A DNA stretch of 64,000 nt from Fibrella rubiginis. GTDB lineage: Bacteria; Bacteroidota; Bacteroidia; Cytophagales; Spirosomataceae. Shown here piece by piece: positions 51,212 through 59,960 of the stretch. Under the pieces are notes generated by a model. That model did not search any database. It saw only the letters and a list, made by a program, of their open reading frames with translations, and was not told where the DNA came from. The DNA is taken from the NCBI RefSeq assembly GCF_017353185.1, contig NZ_JAFMYV010000002.1, positions 434,001 through 498,000 on the forward strand. The letters run 5' to 3'. The translations under genes were made by a program, and so were the position numbers. Every line of letters begins with the position of its first letter. Position 1 is the first letter of the stretch.

Positions 51212-52315
51212 TTATGCCTGCTGACCCAGTTGTTTCAGCAGTCGATAATGCGAGACAAGAGCAGACAGAAACGTGGGGTTTTCGAGGTAAGGCAGTTTAA
51301 ATTCCTGCGCCGTTTGTTTCACAATCTGGGCAATGGCCGGGTAATGAATGTGGCATACCTGCGGAAAGAGGTGATGCTCGATCTGACGATTCAGGCCACC
51401 ACAGAAAAACGTAGCAAACCAGCTGCGGGGGGCAAAATTGGCCGTAGTCTGCAGTTGGTGTACCGCCCAGGCTTCTTCAATGGTGCCCGTCTGGGTAGGC
51501 ACCGGAAACGAGGTTCCTTCTACCACGTGGGCCAGCTGAAACACCAGGCCAATCACCAGCCCTTCGGCCAGGTGCATGACCACAAACCCCACCAGCACCT
51601 GCCACCAGGCCAGGTCAAGCACCAGCATGGGCAGGGCCAGAAAGGCAGCGTAGTAGATGGCTTTGTACAGAAACAGCTTCACATACTCGGCGCGGGGGTG
51701 ATTGGTGTTGTCGTGCTGCCCAATCTTTTTCTTGAAAAACTTGAGGTAGTCTTTCCGGAACACCCACGACAGCGACGCCAGCCCGTAGAGCGGAAACGCG
51801 TACAGGTGCTGGAAGCGCTGCCAGGGGCGGTGGGGCTCGTCGGCGTCCAGGCGCACCAGGCCGGGTGCAACTTCGATGTCTTCGTCGTGGCCGGGAATAT
51901 TCGTATAGGTGTGGTGGACAATGTTGTGCGTTGTTTTCCACAGATAGGGGTTGGCACCCACCAGGTTGAAGGTGTTGCTCAACAGCTGGTTAACCCAGCT
52001 TCGAGCCGAAAAAGCGCCATGAATAGCGTCGTGCGAGACGTTGAAGCCCACAAACGCGGCAAAACAACCCAGCGCAACGGCCAGGCCCAGCATGGGCCAA
52101 ACGCCAAACTGGTTGCTCAGCATTAATCCGTAAATGGCCCCGTAGATAGCCAGAAAGAAGACAGCTTTACCCCACATAGCCCCATTGGCGTGAGGCGACT
52201 CGCCGCGCCGGGCAAAGTAGGCATCCACCCGCTTCCGGGCCGTGGCAAAGAAAAGCGAGCGCTTGGGGTTGGTGAATTTGACCGATCTGGTTAGTTGGCG
52301 TTGAGCGTTTATCAT
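51212..52315 (-). CDS. Acyl-lipid fatty acid desaturase, front-end-like
   Basis: 367 residues from the ATG at 52315. A membrane di-iron desaturase with three histidine boxes: HDAIHG, HNIVHH and QIEHHLFP. The glutamine in the last box is typical of front-end (delta-5/delta-6-type) desaturases. No N-terminal cytochrome b5 domain, unlike eukaryotic members. Inner-membrane, acting on membrane lipids. Divided from the CFA-like gene by 139 bp. Confidence 0.92.
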   Translation of the reverse strand: MINAQRQLTRSVKFTNPKRSLFFATARKRVDAYFARRGESPHANGAMWGKAVFFLAIYGAIYGLMLSNQFGVWPMLGLAVALGCFAAFVGFNVSHDAIHGAFSARSWVNQLLSNTFNLVGANPYLWKTTHNIVHHTYTNIPGHDEDIEVAPGLVRLDADEPHRPWQRFQHLYAFPLYGLASLSWVFRKDYLKFFKKKIGQHDNTNHPRAEYVKLFLYKAIYYAAFLALPMLVLDLAWWQVLVGFVVMHLAEGLVIGLVFQLAHVVEGTSFPVPTQTGTIEEAWAVHQLQTTANFAPRSWFATFFCGGLNRQIEHHLFPQVCHIHYPAIAQIVKQTAQEFKLPYLENPTFLSALVSHYRLLKQLGQQA

Positions 52316-52434
52316 ACGCTGCAAAATTCCCCATCAAACCCGCCAGCCGCCATGATATTCGTCCCGACAAGGCGAATTATCATCACCTATTATGCTGATG
52401 CTCGTCATAGGTTAGCCTGATAAAAGTCAGCCAA

Positions 52435-53490
52435 TCAATGTCTCAGCCGGGCCAGTCTATCCACATCAAGGAGCCTGATCTGACTACCCATAATCTCAAT
52501 TAAGCCTTCGGTCCGGAAGTCGCTCAGGGTGCGGATCACTGTTTCGGTGGATGCCCCTACCAGGTGCGACCAGTTTTCGCGCGATAGGGTCATGATTGGA
52601 GGCGCGTCGGCGTAAAATTTACGCTGTACCATCAGCAGGGCCTCGGCGGTACGTTTGCGCACCGACTGGTAGGCCAGTTGCAACAATCGGTCTCTGCTCT
52701 CGGCTACGTCTGAGGCCAACATCCTGATAAATTCGTTGGCGACCTCCTTGTTATGGTAAATCAGGGTCAGAAAATCAGCCTGTGGAATGCTGCAGACCTC
52801 CGTGTCGTCGAGCACCTCTGCCGATTCGGCATAAGGTGTATTGGCCAGGAGTGGTAGATAGCCCACAAAATCGCCCTCTCCGTAGAGCGCAGTAATGTAG
52901 TTGTTGCCCGACTCGTCGCTGGTAAATAGTTTGATCTTACCCCGTTTAATGAAGTAGAGCGACGCGGGCAGGCTTCCGGCCATAAACAAAGACTGCTTTT
53001 TCTTGTGCAGGGTGGTTGGATAACTCTCACACAGGCGCGCTCTGGCATCGTCGATATGCCGCACGGCCTGCATCAGGCTCATCAGATGGGCCGAATCCGA
53101 CGTATGCTCGGGTCGGCTCTGCTTGCCTTTCTTTAGGCGGATTTCAACGGCATTCAGCAGGGCTATATCGTCGAAAGGCTTGGTGAGGTAATCATCGGCA
53201 CCGAGGTTCATACCAAACCGGAAATCGGCTGATTCGGCCTTGGCCGTCAGAAAAATAAACGGCAACCCGGCCAGATCAGGGTCTTTGCTCACAATGTGCA
53301 ATACGCCGTAGCCGTCTAGCTCAGGCATCATGATATCGCACAAAATCAGATCCGGGCGCTGCTGCCGGGCCAGTGCCACACCCTGCTTACCATTGGCGGC
53401 CTGCACCACCTGATACGGAGCCAGCTGGAGAATTTCGGTGATATTCGCCCGCATTTCCGGGTTATCTTCAATGACCAGAATGGTATTCAT
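52435..53490 (-). CDS. Response regulator with CRP-type DNA-binding output
   Basis: 351 residues. Receiver domain first (ILVIEDNPEM, phospho-acceptor Asp in LILCDIMMPELDGYG, conserved Lys in DDYLTKPFD), then a cyclic-nucleotide-binding-like domain (~165-275; LYFIKRGKIKLFTSDESGNN) and a Crp-type helix-turn-helix (LSRENWSHLVGASTETVIRT). The receiver plus CRP layout is uncommon outside Bacteroidota. It overlaps the histidine kinase by 4 bp (ATGA), so they are a pair. Confidence 0.93.
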   Translation of the reverse strand: MNTILVIEDNPEMRANITEILQLAPYQVVQAANGKQGVALARQQRPDLILCDIMMPELDGYGVLHIVSKDPDLAGLPFIFLTAKAESADFRFGMNLGADDYLTKPFDDIALLNAVEIRLKKGKQSRPEHTSDSAHLMSLMQAVRHIDDARARLCESYPTTLHKKKQSLFMAGSLPASLYFIKRGKIKLFTSDESGNNYITALYGEGDFVGYLPLLANTPYAESAEVLDDTEVCSIPQADFLTLIYHNKEVANEFIRMLASDVAESRDRLLQLAYQSVRKRTAEALLMVQRKFYADAPPIMTLSRENWSHLVGASTETVIRTLSDFRTEGLIEIMGSQIRLLDVDRLARLRH

Positions 53491-54755
53491 GCCACAAAGG
53501 GGTAGATGGGAAGTTGGACGGTGAAGATGGTGCCCGAGTCGAGCTGGCTCGTAAATGAAATGGTACCACCCAGCAGGTCAACGTATCGTTTAACGATGTA
53601 TAGTCCCAAACCCGTTCCCTGCACGTGGATGGCGTTGCGGGCGCGAAAAAAATTGATAAATAGTTTGTCTTTATCTGCGTCGGGAATGCCAATGCCCTCG
53701 TCTCTCACCGTTACTACCAGCAAATTGTCCTGCACCGCAGTGGTAAGTTCAATGGATTTTCCTTCCGACGAGTATTTGCTGGCGTTAACCAGCAAGTTGA
53801 CCAGAATATTACGCAGCATCGAACCATCAATGCTGACCGTTAACGCGCCAGCCAGGTGTTGATAAACAAAGTGTTGCCCTATCTTCACCATGCCCTGCAT
53901 ATCATCCAGGATCTCGGCACAAAAAGTTTGCAGTTCCAGCGGTTGAGGTTGTCCGTGCATGGTTTCCTGCTCCATCTGTCCCAGCGACAGAAAGTCGTTC
54001 AGCAGGTCGGTTAATCCGTGCACTGCCGCTTTGATTCGCTGCACGTGGCGCTCCCGTTTTTCGCCATCGTCGGCACCATTATACCGCCCTATCAAGGAGG
54101 CCGACGATAGAATGGTGCCCATAGGGGTACGAAACTCGTGGGAGGCCATCGTCACAAAATTCGATTTCAATTCGTGCAGCTCGCGTTCCTGCGCCAGTAA
54201 CTTATCGGACTGATCACGGGTTTTTAACCGACTGGTAACATCGGTAGCTGTTACAATAACACGATTGATCCGCCCGTCAGCATCAGGAAAAGGCTCATAA
54301 ACCAGATCGAAATAAACTGTGCCCAAATTGCCTTCACGCTGAAGCACAACAGGCATTTCTGTCCCAATAAAGGGTATCCCTGTTTGCATCACCTGCGCCA
54401 ATAATTCTTCAAAGCCTTGCTTAGCAGCTTCAGGCAATACCGAAAAGATAGGTCGGCCCAGCAGCTCAGCTTCAGGTCGTGCCCAGAGAGCACACATGGC
54501 TGGGTTGGCAAGCTCGACTACGAACTCCGGTCCTTTCAAAATGCCAATTGCTACGGATGTGTACCTGAAAATGCGTAACAGATGAGTTTCCTGAGACTGA
54601 TGTTGCGCTTCGTCGGCTAACAGCATACGAAGCATGCCCACTTCGGCAGTACGTTCGCTAAGCTGTTGGGTGAGGTCGTGTATTGCCTCTTCCTGCTGAC
54701 GCAGGCGATTAGCAGGGGCGGCATCGTCAGATAGCTCAGTAGGATATGATGGCAT
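53487..54755 (-). CDS. PAS-domain histidine kinase
   Basis: 422 residues without membrane helices. A coiled coil (~15-45), a PAS domain (~55-185; FRYTSVAIGILKGPEFVVEL), then HisKA with phospho-His in TMASHEFRTPMGT and HATPase with NLLVNASKYS, DEGIGIP and GTGLGLYIVKRY. Cytosolic sensor of unknown signal, partner of the receiver-CRP regulator downstream. Confidence 0.93.
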   Translation of the reverse strand: MPSYPTELSDDAAPANRLRQQEEAIHDLTQQLSERTAEVGMLRMLLADEAQHQSQETHLLRIFRYTSVAIGILKGPEFVVELANPAMCALWARPEAELLGRPIFSVLPEAAKQGFEELLAQVMQTGIPFIGTEMPVVLQREGNLGTVYFDLVYEPFPDADGRINRVIVTATDVTSRLKTRDQSDKLLAQERELHELKSNFVTMASHEFRTPMGTILSSASLIGRYNGADDGEKRERHVQRIKAAVHGLTDLLNDFLSLGQMEQETMHGQPQPLELQTFCAEILDDMQGMVKIGQHFVYQHLAGALTVSIDGSMLRNILVNLLVNASKYSSEGKSIELTTAVQDNLLVVTVRDEGIGIPDADKDKLFINFFRARNAIHVQGTGLGLYIVKRYVDLLGGTISFTSQLDSGTIFTVQLPIYPFVA

Positions 54756-54887
54756 ATTTCAGGTGGCCGGCATTAATTGAAGTTGAGTAAACACAAAGGT
54801 GCTTTTTCCATAAGGACCACGCAATGACCCCGGTCACATACCCATATGACCGTCCCCCCAACCGGCTATCAGTTCCTTGTCAGGAAA

Positions 54888-55433
54888 TCAGAAGAGTTGA
54901 CCGCTGATCAGCGCGATCAGCATGGCCCGGATATGAGCTGCGGAAATGCGATTATGAATGGCGGTTAACAGAGCCGTTTGCTGCTGCTGTTCAGCGGCCG
55001 ACAGCGGACGGAACGAAACATCCTGCACTAACAACAACACCCCATCACCCGATTTTAGGTAGACCTGACAAAAAAGCCCTGTTATACCGTCTAGCTGATA
55101 GGCCTCAATCTGAGTTGCTGGTTGGCCGGTTTCCACCACCTGTCGCAGCCGATCCAGTACGCCCGCCGTTGTCACATCTGGACTGATCATGGTGAGGGGC
55201 TGGCCCACTATGTCGTCAGCCAACAACTTAATCATGGCTTCCTGAACCGGATTAACAAACACGTATTGAAAGTCATCGATGAGGTCTGCATCGTCTGACC
55301 GCAATGCCTGCAGCAAACTAATACCCACGGGCGCAGCGTTGATCACATCCCATACCCGTCTGGAAGTCAGCCACATATAAGGAAACAATTCAGGTTCAGC
55401 CTGTGCGTCGGCCGTATGTAATGGTAGATTCAT
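54888..55433 (-). CDS. PAS-like protein without kinase domain
   Basis: 181 residues. A single PAS-like domain (VWDVINAAPVGISLLQALRS, FVNPVQEAMIKLL, then QVYLKSGDGVLLLVQDVSF) and a short helical tail. It resembles the sensor part of PAS kinases in this phylum but has no catalytic domain. It may be an adaptor for the kinase next to it. Confidence 0.72.
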   Translation of the reverse strand: MNLPLHTADAQAEPELFPYMWLTSRRVWDVINAAPVGISLLQALRSDDADLIDDFQYVFVNPVQEAMIKLLADDIVGQPLTMISPDVTTAGVLDRLRQVVETGQPATQIEAYQLDGITGLFCQVYLKSGDGVLLLVQDVSFRPLSAAEQQQQTALLTAIHNRISAAHIRAMLIALISGQLF

Positions 55434-55664
55434 GCATAGACTTAACCAGATACATTGTCAGACCATTGGGCCTACTACGCTGGCACTATAGATGCAAAAA
55501 AAAGAAAAATAGATGACAACCGTCTAGCCCCCGGCCAATTCTTCTTTCAGCGTACTGAAACACCAATGACCATCATAATTTCATGTGACGCATGTCATAG
55601 TTTAGGGAAGTACTGCCGAATTAGCTTTGTTCTATAGCTTCTTTTTACACCCAACCGTATACCC

Positions 55665-56072
55665 ATGCACCATACAAATAAAATTATTTACCTGGCAGAC
55701 GATGATGATGATGATCGCATGTTCATGCGTATAGCCATTAAAGAATCAGGCTGGCAAGCCACCATTGTTGAAACTGAAAATGGTCAGGAATTGCTACAGT
55801 TGCTCCGGGAACAGAAGGCTACCGAAGAAATTAAGCTGGTTGTACTAGACATGAACATGCCTCTCATGACCGGACTTGAAGTGCTCAGAGCTATTCGCGC
55901 TGATCAGGCCTTACAGTTCATACCGGCGGTCATCATTTCTACCAGCGCCGAGCCAGATCTTGTTCGCGAAGCTTACCGATACGGCATTAACGCCTATATA
56001 AAGAAACCGTCGAGCTACGCAGCCCTGAATACTATCAGCGAAGCCATCAAAGTATGCTTCCTGGACGCCTGA
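55665..56072 (+). CDS. Single-domain response regulator
   Basis: 135 residues, receiver only. Acidic pocket YLADDDDDDRM, phospho-acceptor Asp in LVVLDMNMPLMTG, Thr/Ser in ISTSAEPD and Lys in AYIKKPSS. Such stand-alone receivers often work downstream of PAS kinases like the neighbouring one. Confidence 0.92.
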   Translation: MHHTNKIIYLADDDDDDRMFMRIAIKESGWQATIVETENGQELLQLLREQKATEEIKLVVLDMNMPLMTGLEVLRAIRADQALQFIPAVIISTSAEPDLVREAYRYGINAYIKKPSSYAALNTISEAIKVCFLDA

Positions 56073-56255
56073 TTCCGTAAGACCGTACGAAGATTCTCTG
56101 GTATTATGCCGTTAAACGGATAGTTGACAGATGAACAAGTTGTACTATTCCTATAAGCGCGAATCATTTTAAAGTGCAATCTTGTTCATTAGTTGGTAAC
56201 AGGTCAATTAGCTCTCTGAGCTACCGACCTTATTGTCAACCAACTATCAGGAAAT

Positions 56256-56426
56256 ATGCAAACCATTCGCACGAGTTTTAAGTCGGCCTATACGCAAGAG
56301 TCAACAACCTCATTTTGGACGAATCTAAGTTCGTCTATGACTACGTTCATCGCCAATAACGAGTCGGCATTCAGGGCTTTTGCCCGCATGGGCGCCCCCT
56401 TCGGCGAAAGTGTGCTGGGCCGTTAG
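56256..56426 (+). CDS. Small protein, 56 residues, unknown function
   Basis: Begins MQTIRTSFKSAYTQESTTSF and ends ARMGAPFGESVLGR. The composition (Ser/Thr/Phe-rich, no hydrophobic helix) and an ATG that follows 180 bp of non-coding sequence make it a plausible real gene. I know no family; coding status rests on frame integrity alone. Confidence 0.45.
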   Translation: MQTIRTSFKSAYTQESTTSFWTNLSSSMTTFIANNESAFRAFARMGAPFGESVLGR

Positions 56427-56429
56427 GAC

Positions 56430-56915
56430 TCACCGCTTGCCCAGTTCGATCACCTGCATGTCGCTGATACGCCCTTCATGGAGCGTGAAGCGCACGCAGG
56501 TGCGCATGAGGTGAAAACCCGTTTTCCCGGCCGCACCGGGGTTTATAAAGAGCAGTCGTTTGTTGGTGGGGTCACGCATGACCTGCAGGATGTGTGAGTG
56601 CCCACAAACGAATAGGTCAGGTGGGTTGGCCAGTAGTTGTGGCCGCACGGTGGGATTATAACGCGGTGGTTTACCGCCAATGTGGGTCATCCAGACCCGC
56701 ACACCTCCCACCTCGAAGCGCAGGTTTTCAGGATACGCCTGCGGGTCATCAATATTGCCGCTCACCAGGCGAAGCGGCTTAAACTGAGTTAGTTGCTGAG
56801 CTACCGTATCCAGCCCTACGTCGCCCGCATGCCAGATTTCGTCGCACTCGGCGAAGTGATCAAAAACAGCCGGGTCAAGGTAGCTGTGGGTGTCGGAGAG
56901 CAAGCCGATGCGCAT
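56430..56915 (-). CDS. YfcE/MJ0936-type metallophosphoesterase
   Basis: 161 residues. Metal-binding motifs of calcineurin-like phosphoesterases: GLLSDTHSYLD, WHAGDVG, VSGNIDD and CGHSHI. Members hydrolyse phosphodiesters; the natural substrate is unclear. It converges with the small ORF and ends 4 bp from it. Confidence 0.93.
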   Translation of the reverse strand: MRIGLLSDTHSYLDPAVFDHFAECDEIWHAGDVGLDTVAQQLTQFKPLRLVSGNIDDPQAYPENLRFEVGGVRVWMTHIGGKPPRYNPTVRPQLLANPPDLFVCGHSHILQVMRDPTNKRLLFINPGAAGKTGFHLMRTCVRFTLHEGRISDMQVIELGKR

Positions 56916-56921
56916 AGGGGT

Positions 56922-57008
56922 AGTTTAAAGTTTAATGTCCAAGGTTCAAGGTTGCTCCGTCAGACATGGGCGGAGCAACCTTGAACCTTGGACATTAAAC
57001 TTTAAACT
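56922..57008. repeat. Perfect 38-bp hairpin with GTTTAAA-heptad arms
   Basis: Arms 56922-56959 and 56971-57008 are perfect reverse complements, loop 11 bases. Words: GTTTAAA, GTTTAAT, GTCCAAG, GTTCAAG, GTTGCTCCG. Located between the acyl-CoA ligase and the phosphoesterase gene, both on the minus strand, 8 bp from the ligase stop. Confidence 0.94.
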
Positions 57009-57016
57009 GCCCTTCT

Positions 57017-58702
57017 TCATCCCAGAATGGCATCTTTCATTTCACTGCGGATGCGTTTTTTGTCGAGCTTACCCACGCTGGTTTTGGGTATTTCTTTCAC
57101 AAACAGCACACGGTCAGGCACATACCATTTATTTAGCTCACCCTTGTCTACTTTTTCCTGCAACGATGCTCTCACCGATTCGGGAGTCAGTTTGCCCTCG
57201 TAATCAGCTTTGAGCACGATGATGGCGTGGGGCCGTTCGCCCCACTTTTCGTCGGGAAGGCCCACCACAGCTACTTCGGCCACCCCGGCCACCTGCGAGA
57301 GGAGGTCTTCGATTTCCAGCGACGAGACCCACTCGCCCCCGGTTTTGATCACATCTTTGGTGCGGTCGGCAATATGCACCCAATTGTCGGGCGTAATGCT
57401 GGCTACGTCGCCGGTATGCAGCCAACCACCGCGCCAGAGTTCTTCGCTGCGTTCGGGTTCCTGCCAGTAACCCTGCGTCATCCACGGGCCACGGGCCACC
57501 ACCTCGCCAACGGCCTCGCCGTCGTGGGGCATAAAATGGCCGGCCTCGTCCATCAGGCGCATTTCCACAAACGGCGCAATGCGGCCCGCCTGCGTCAGCA
57601 GATGCACTTTACCTTCGGTATCAAGCGTACGTTCGTGATCATTCAGGTACGATACCGACATGATGGGGGCCGTCTCCGACATGCCATAGCCCTGATACAC
57701 TCGGATACCTATATTAAGCGCGGCCGTAGCCAGCCCTTTGGTCAGCGCCGACCCACCGATGATTACTTTCCAGCGGCTGAGTTGCTCCTGATATTTTACG
57801 GCGGCGGGGCTGCTGATGAGCATATTTAGAATGGTCGGTACACAATGCGAAAACGTGACACCCTCGGCCAAAATCAGCTTCAGCAACATCTCTGGTTCAT
57901 AGCGGCCGGGATACACCTGTTTCGTTGATGTCATGGTAGCCAAAAACGGAAATCCCCAGGCGTGCACGTGAAACATGGGCGTGATAGGCATATACACATC
58001 CACGGGCGACTGAAACGGTACGGCCTGGTAAGCGCAGACATAGGTAGTCAGGCACATGGTGTGCATAAACAGTTGCCGGTGCGAAAAATAGACGCCTTTG
58101 GGGTGGCCCGTGGTACCCGTGGTGTAGAAGGTGGTGGCAATCGAGTTTTCGTCGAAATCCGGGAAATCATATTCTGTAGATGCCTCGGCCAGCAGGGCTT
58201 CATATTCACCGTGCGTGTTGGCGGGCAACACAAAGTCGCCTTTGGTTGCCTCGGCATACGGTTTGTCGCTAACCACAATCACCGTCTCGACGGTAGTCAG
58301 CTGCGACCGGATACCGTCCAGCAACGGCATGAAATCTTCGTGCACCAGCACCACCTTATCGGCAGCATGATTCATGGTATACAGAATCTGAAATGGCGAC
58401 AGCCGCACGTTAATGGTGTGTAATACGGCGCCGATGCAGGGGATGGCAAAAAATGACTCCAGGTAACGGTGGCTATCCCAGTCCATCACGGCTACGGTGT
58501 CGCCCGCCTGCACGCCCGCTTCGGTGAGCACGTTGGCCAGCCGACGCACCCGCTCATTGAACGTGACGTAGTTCATCCTGAACAGATCACGATAAACAAT
58601 TTCCCGGTGCGGCTCATAACGGACAGACTGATACAAAAGGCTTTTGATGAGCATGGGCGGTTCGTGGGCCGATGCCGCGCGGGGAATAATGCGTGTAGCC
58701 AT
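57017..58702 (-). CDS. Fatty-acid-CoA ligase (AMP-forming)
   Basis: 561 residues. The AMP-binding motif FYTTGTTGHPKGVYFSH is near residue 190, followed by GYGMSETAPI, the WLHTGDVASI aspartate and a C-terminal Lys in SVGKLDKKRIR. It activates medium- or long-chain fatty acids as CoA thioesters via an acyl-adenylate, feeding beta-oxidation or lipid synthesis. No other beta-oxidation genes are adjacent. Confidence 0.93.
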   Translation of the reverse strand: MATRIIPRAASAHEPPMLIKSLLYQSVRYEPHREIVYRDLFRMNYVTFNERVRRLANVLTEAGVQAGDTVAVMDWDSHRYLESFFAIPCIGAVLHTINVRLSPFQILYTMNHAADKVVLVHEDFMPLLDGIRSQLTTVETVIVVSDKPYAEATKGDFVLPANTHGEYEALLAEASTEYDFPDFDENSIATTFYTTGTTGHPKGVYFSHRQLFMHTMCLTTYVCAYQAVPFQSPVDVYMPITPMFHVHAWGFPFLATMTSTKQVYPGRYEPEMLLKLILAEGVTFSHCVPTILNMLISSPAAVKYQEQLSRWKVIIGGSALTKGLATAALNIGIRVYQGYGMSETAPIMSVSYLNDHERTLDTEGKVHLLTQAGRIAPFVEMRLMDEAGHFMPHDGEAVGEVVARGPWMTQGYWQEPERSEELWRGGWLHTGDVASITPDNWVHIADRTKDVIKTGGEWVSSLEIEDLLSQVAGVAEVAVVGLPDEKWGERPHAIIVLKADYEGKLTPESVRASLQEKVDKGELNKWYVPDRVLFVKEIPKTSVGKLDKKRIRSEMKDAILG

Positions 58703-59017
58703 AACAAAAAGGCAGTGGTGCCAGTGGGGCGGTCTAGGGTGTAGTATTTATAAGCTAAACTACTGCAATTTTCAACGAGTGAGGTGTGCGTTACTCACTT
58801 ATCCTGCGTAATACGATGAATTCTTACACGGCCTTTGTGGGTCGCCATCATACCGGTCAGGCTTTTTCAGCATATCACAGGCCGATTCGACGAAAAAAGT
58901 AGTTGACATTTAAGTATAAATACTCGAATCTAAAAAATATATATGTATCATATGATCATGGCATTTTATTTGTGCGTAAATCGCTGATAGTTAAACACTT
59001 TTCCAACTCCTTATCTT
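58703..59017. other. AT-rich intergenic region before the astacin gene
   Basis: About 315 bp between divergent genes, noticeably AT-rich in its second half (TTGACATTTAAGTATAAATA at 58903-58922). It must hold both promoters. I see no reading frame, RNA gene or strong hairpin. Confidence 0.55.
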
Positions 59018-59851
59018 ATGAAACGTTACGCTCTACTTCTACCTGGGGTCATTGGAACCCTGTGCCTGCTTAGCTGCTCAACTGATTCTACCGACGCAGC
59101 GCGCCCGGTGCCTGCTCAGGTCGAGCAGGCTTTTCCCAACCAAACCGGAACCCTGAAAACGGGTATTCACCGGGGCGATCCCGTCAGTTACCAGCTCATC
59201 AACGGGAAAGCCGTTTTTCAGGGTGATATCATCCTCTCGCCCAATGAGTTGACCGATCCGGAACACGCCACCACCGGGGCGGGCCGTACCTTGAAAAGTC
59301 TGCGCTGGACCAACAAGATCGTTTATTACACCATTGACCCGGCCTTGCCCAATCAGCAGCGCGTGGTCGACGCCATGAACCACTGGGTAGCCAACACAGG
59401 CATCCGGTTTGTGCAGCGTACCAACCAGTACAGTTATGTTACTTTCCAGAATGGCAGCGGCTGTTCGGGTTATGTGGGTCGGGTAGGTGGTCAGCAGTGG
59501 ATCACGATGGGCACAGAATGCACCGTGGGCAACGTAATCCACGAAATTGGTCATACTGTCGGGCTGTATCACGAACACAGCCGGGCCGACCGCGATCAAT
59601 ACCTGACGGTCAACATGGCCAATGCACAACCTGGGCATGACATTGATTTTCAGACGTATACGCAAATGAATAAAGACGGCTTCGATCAGGCCGGCGGACT
59701 GGATTTCAACTCGATCATGCTGTATAACTCGTGGGCCTTTTCGGCCAACGGTCAACCCACGATCACCAAAAAAGACGGTTCTACCTTCAACGCGCAACGG
59801 AACGGTCTCTCCCCGCTCGACATTGCCACCGTGCAGACGATGTATCCGTAA
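59018..59851 (+). CDS. Astacin-family (M12A) zinc metallopeptidase lipoprotein
   Basis: 277 residues. Signal peptide with lipobox LLSC (Cys20). The full astacin signature HEIGHTVGLYHEHSRADRDQY gives three zinc His residues and the catalytic Glu; the Met-turn is SIMLYNSWAFS. The mature enzyme would be anchored on the outer face of a membrane and degrade proteins. Bacterial astacins often help digest host or environmental proteins. Confidence 0.93.
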   Translation: MKRYALLLPGVIGTLCLLSCSTDSTDAARPVPAQVEQAFPNQTGTLKTGIHRGDPVSYQLINGKAVFQGDIILSPNELTDPEHATTGAGRTLKSLRWTNKIVYYTIDPALPNQQRVVDAMNHWVANTGIRFVQRTNQYSYVTFQNGSGCSGYVGRVGGQQWITMGTECTVGNVIHEIGHTVGLYHEHSRADRDQYLTVNMANAQPGHDIDFQTYTQMNKDGFDQAGGLDFNSIMLYNSWAFSANGQPTITKKDGSTFNAQRNGLSPLDIATVQTMYP

Positions 59852-59852
59852 C

Positions 59853-59918
59853 CGTTTTCCGTTTGGCGTTTCCGTTGCTTCGCGCTAAACTGAAAACCCT
59901 AAACGCTTAACTGAAAAC
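59853..59918. repeat. GTTTTCA-heptad hairpin
   Basis: Left side reads GTTTTCC, GTTTGGC, GTTTCCG; the right side, reverse-complemented, reads GTTTTCA, GTTAAGC, GTTTAGG, GTTTTCA. Period-7 words again, but with loose pairing. It follows the astacin stop by one base. Confidence 0.6.
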
Positions 59919-59919
59919 T

Positions 59920-59958
59920 AACCCCGAACCCAACGCACTGGTTTCGGGGTTGTTTTTT
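59920..59958 (+). terminator. Rho-independent terminator abutting the MFS start
   Basis: AACCCCGAACC (59920-59930) pairs with GGTTTCGGGGTT (59940-59951) with one bulged A, followed by GTTTTTT. The T-run ends at 59958, two bases before the MFS ATG. It ends the astacin transcript and leaves almost no leader for the MFS gene. Confidence 0.85.
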
Positions 59959-59960
59959 GT

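Noticed and set aside
51143..52126. Plus-strand frame of 327 codons
   Set aside because: Antisense to the desaturase, which has all three histidine boxes.
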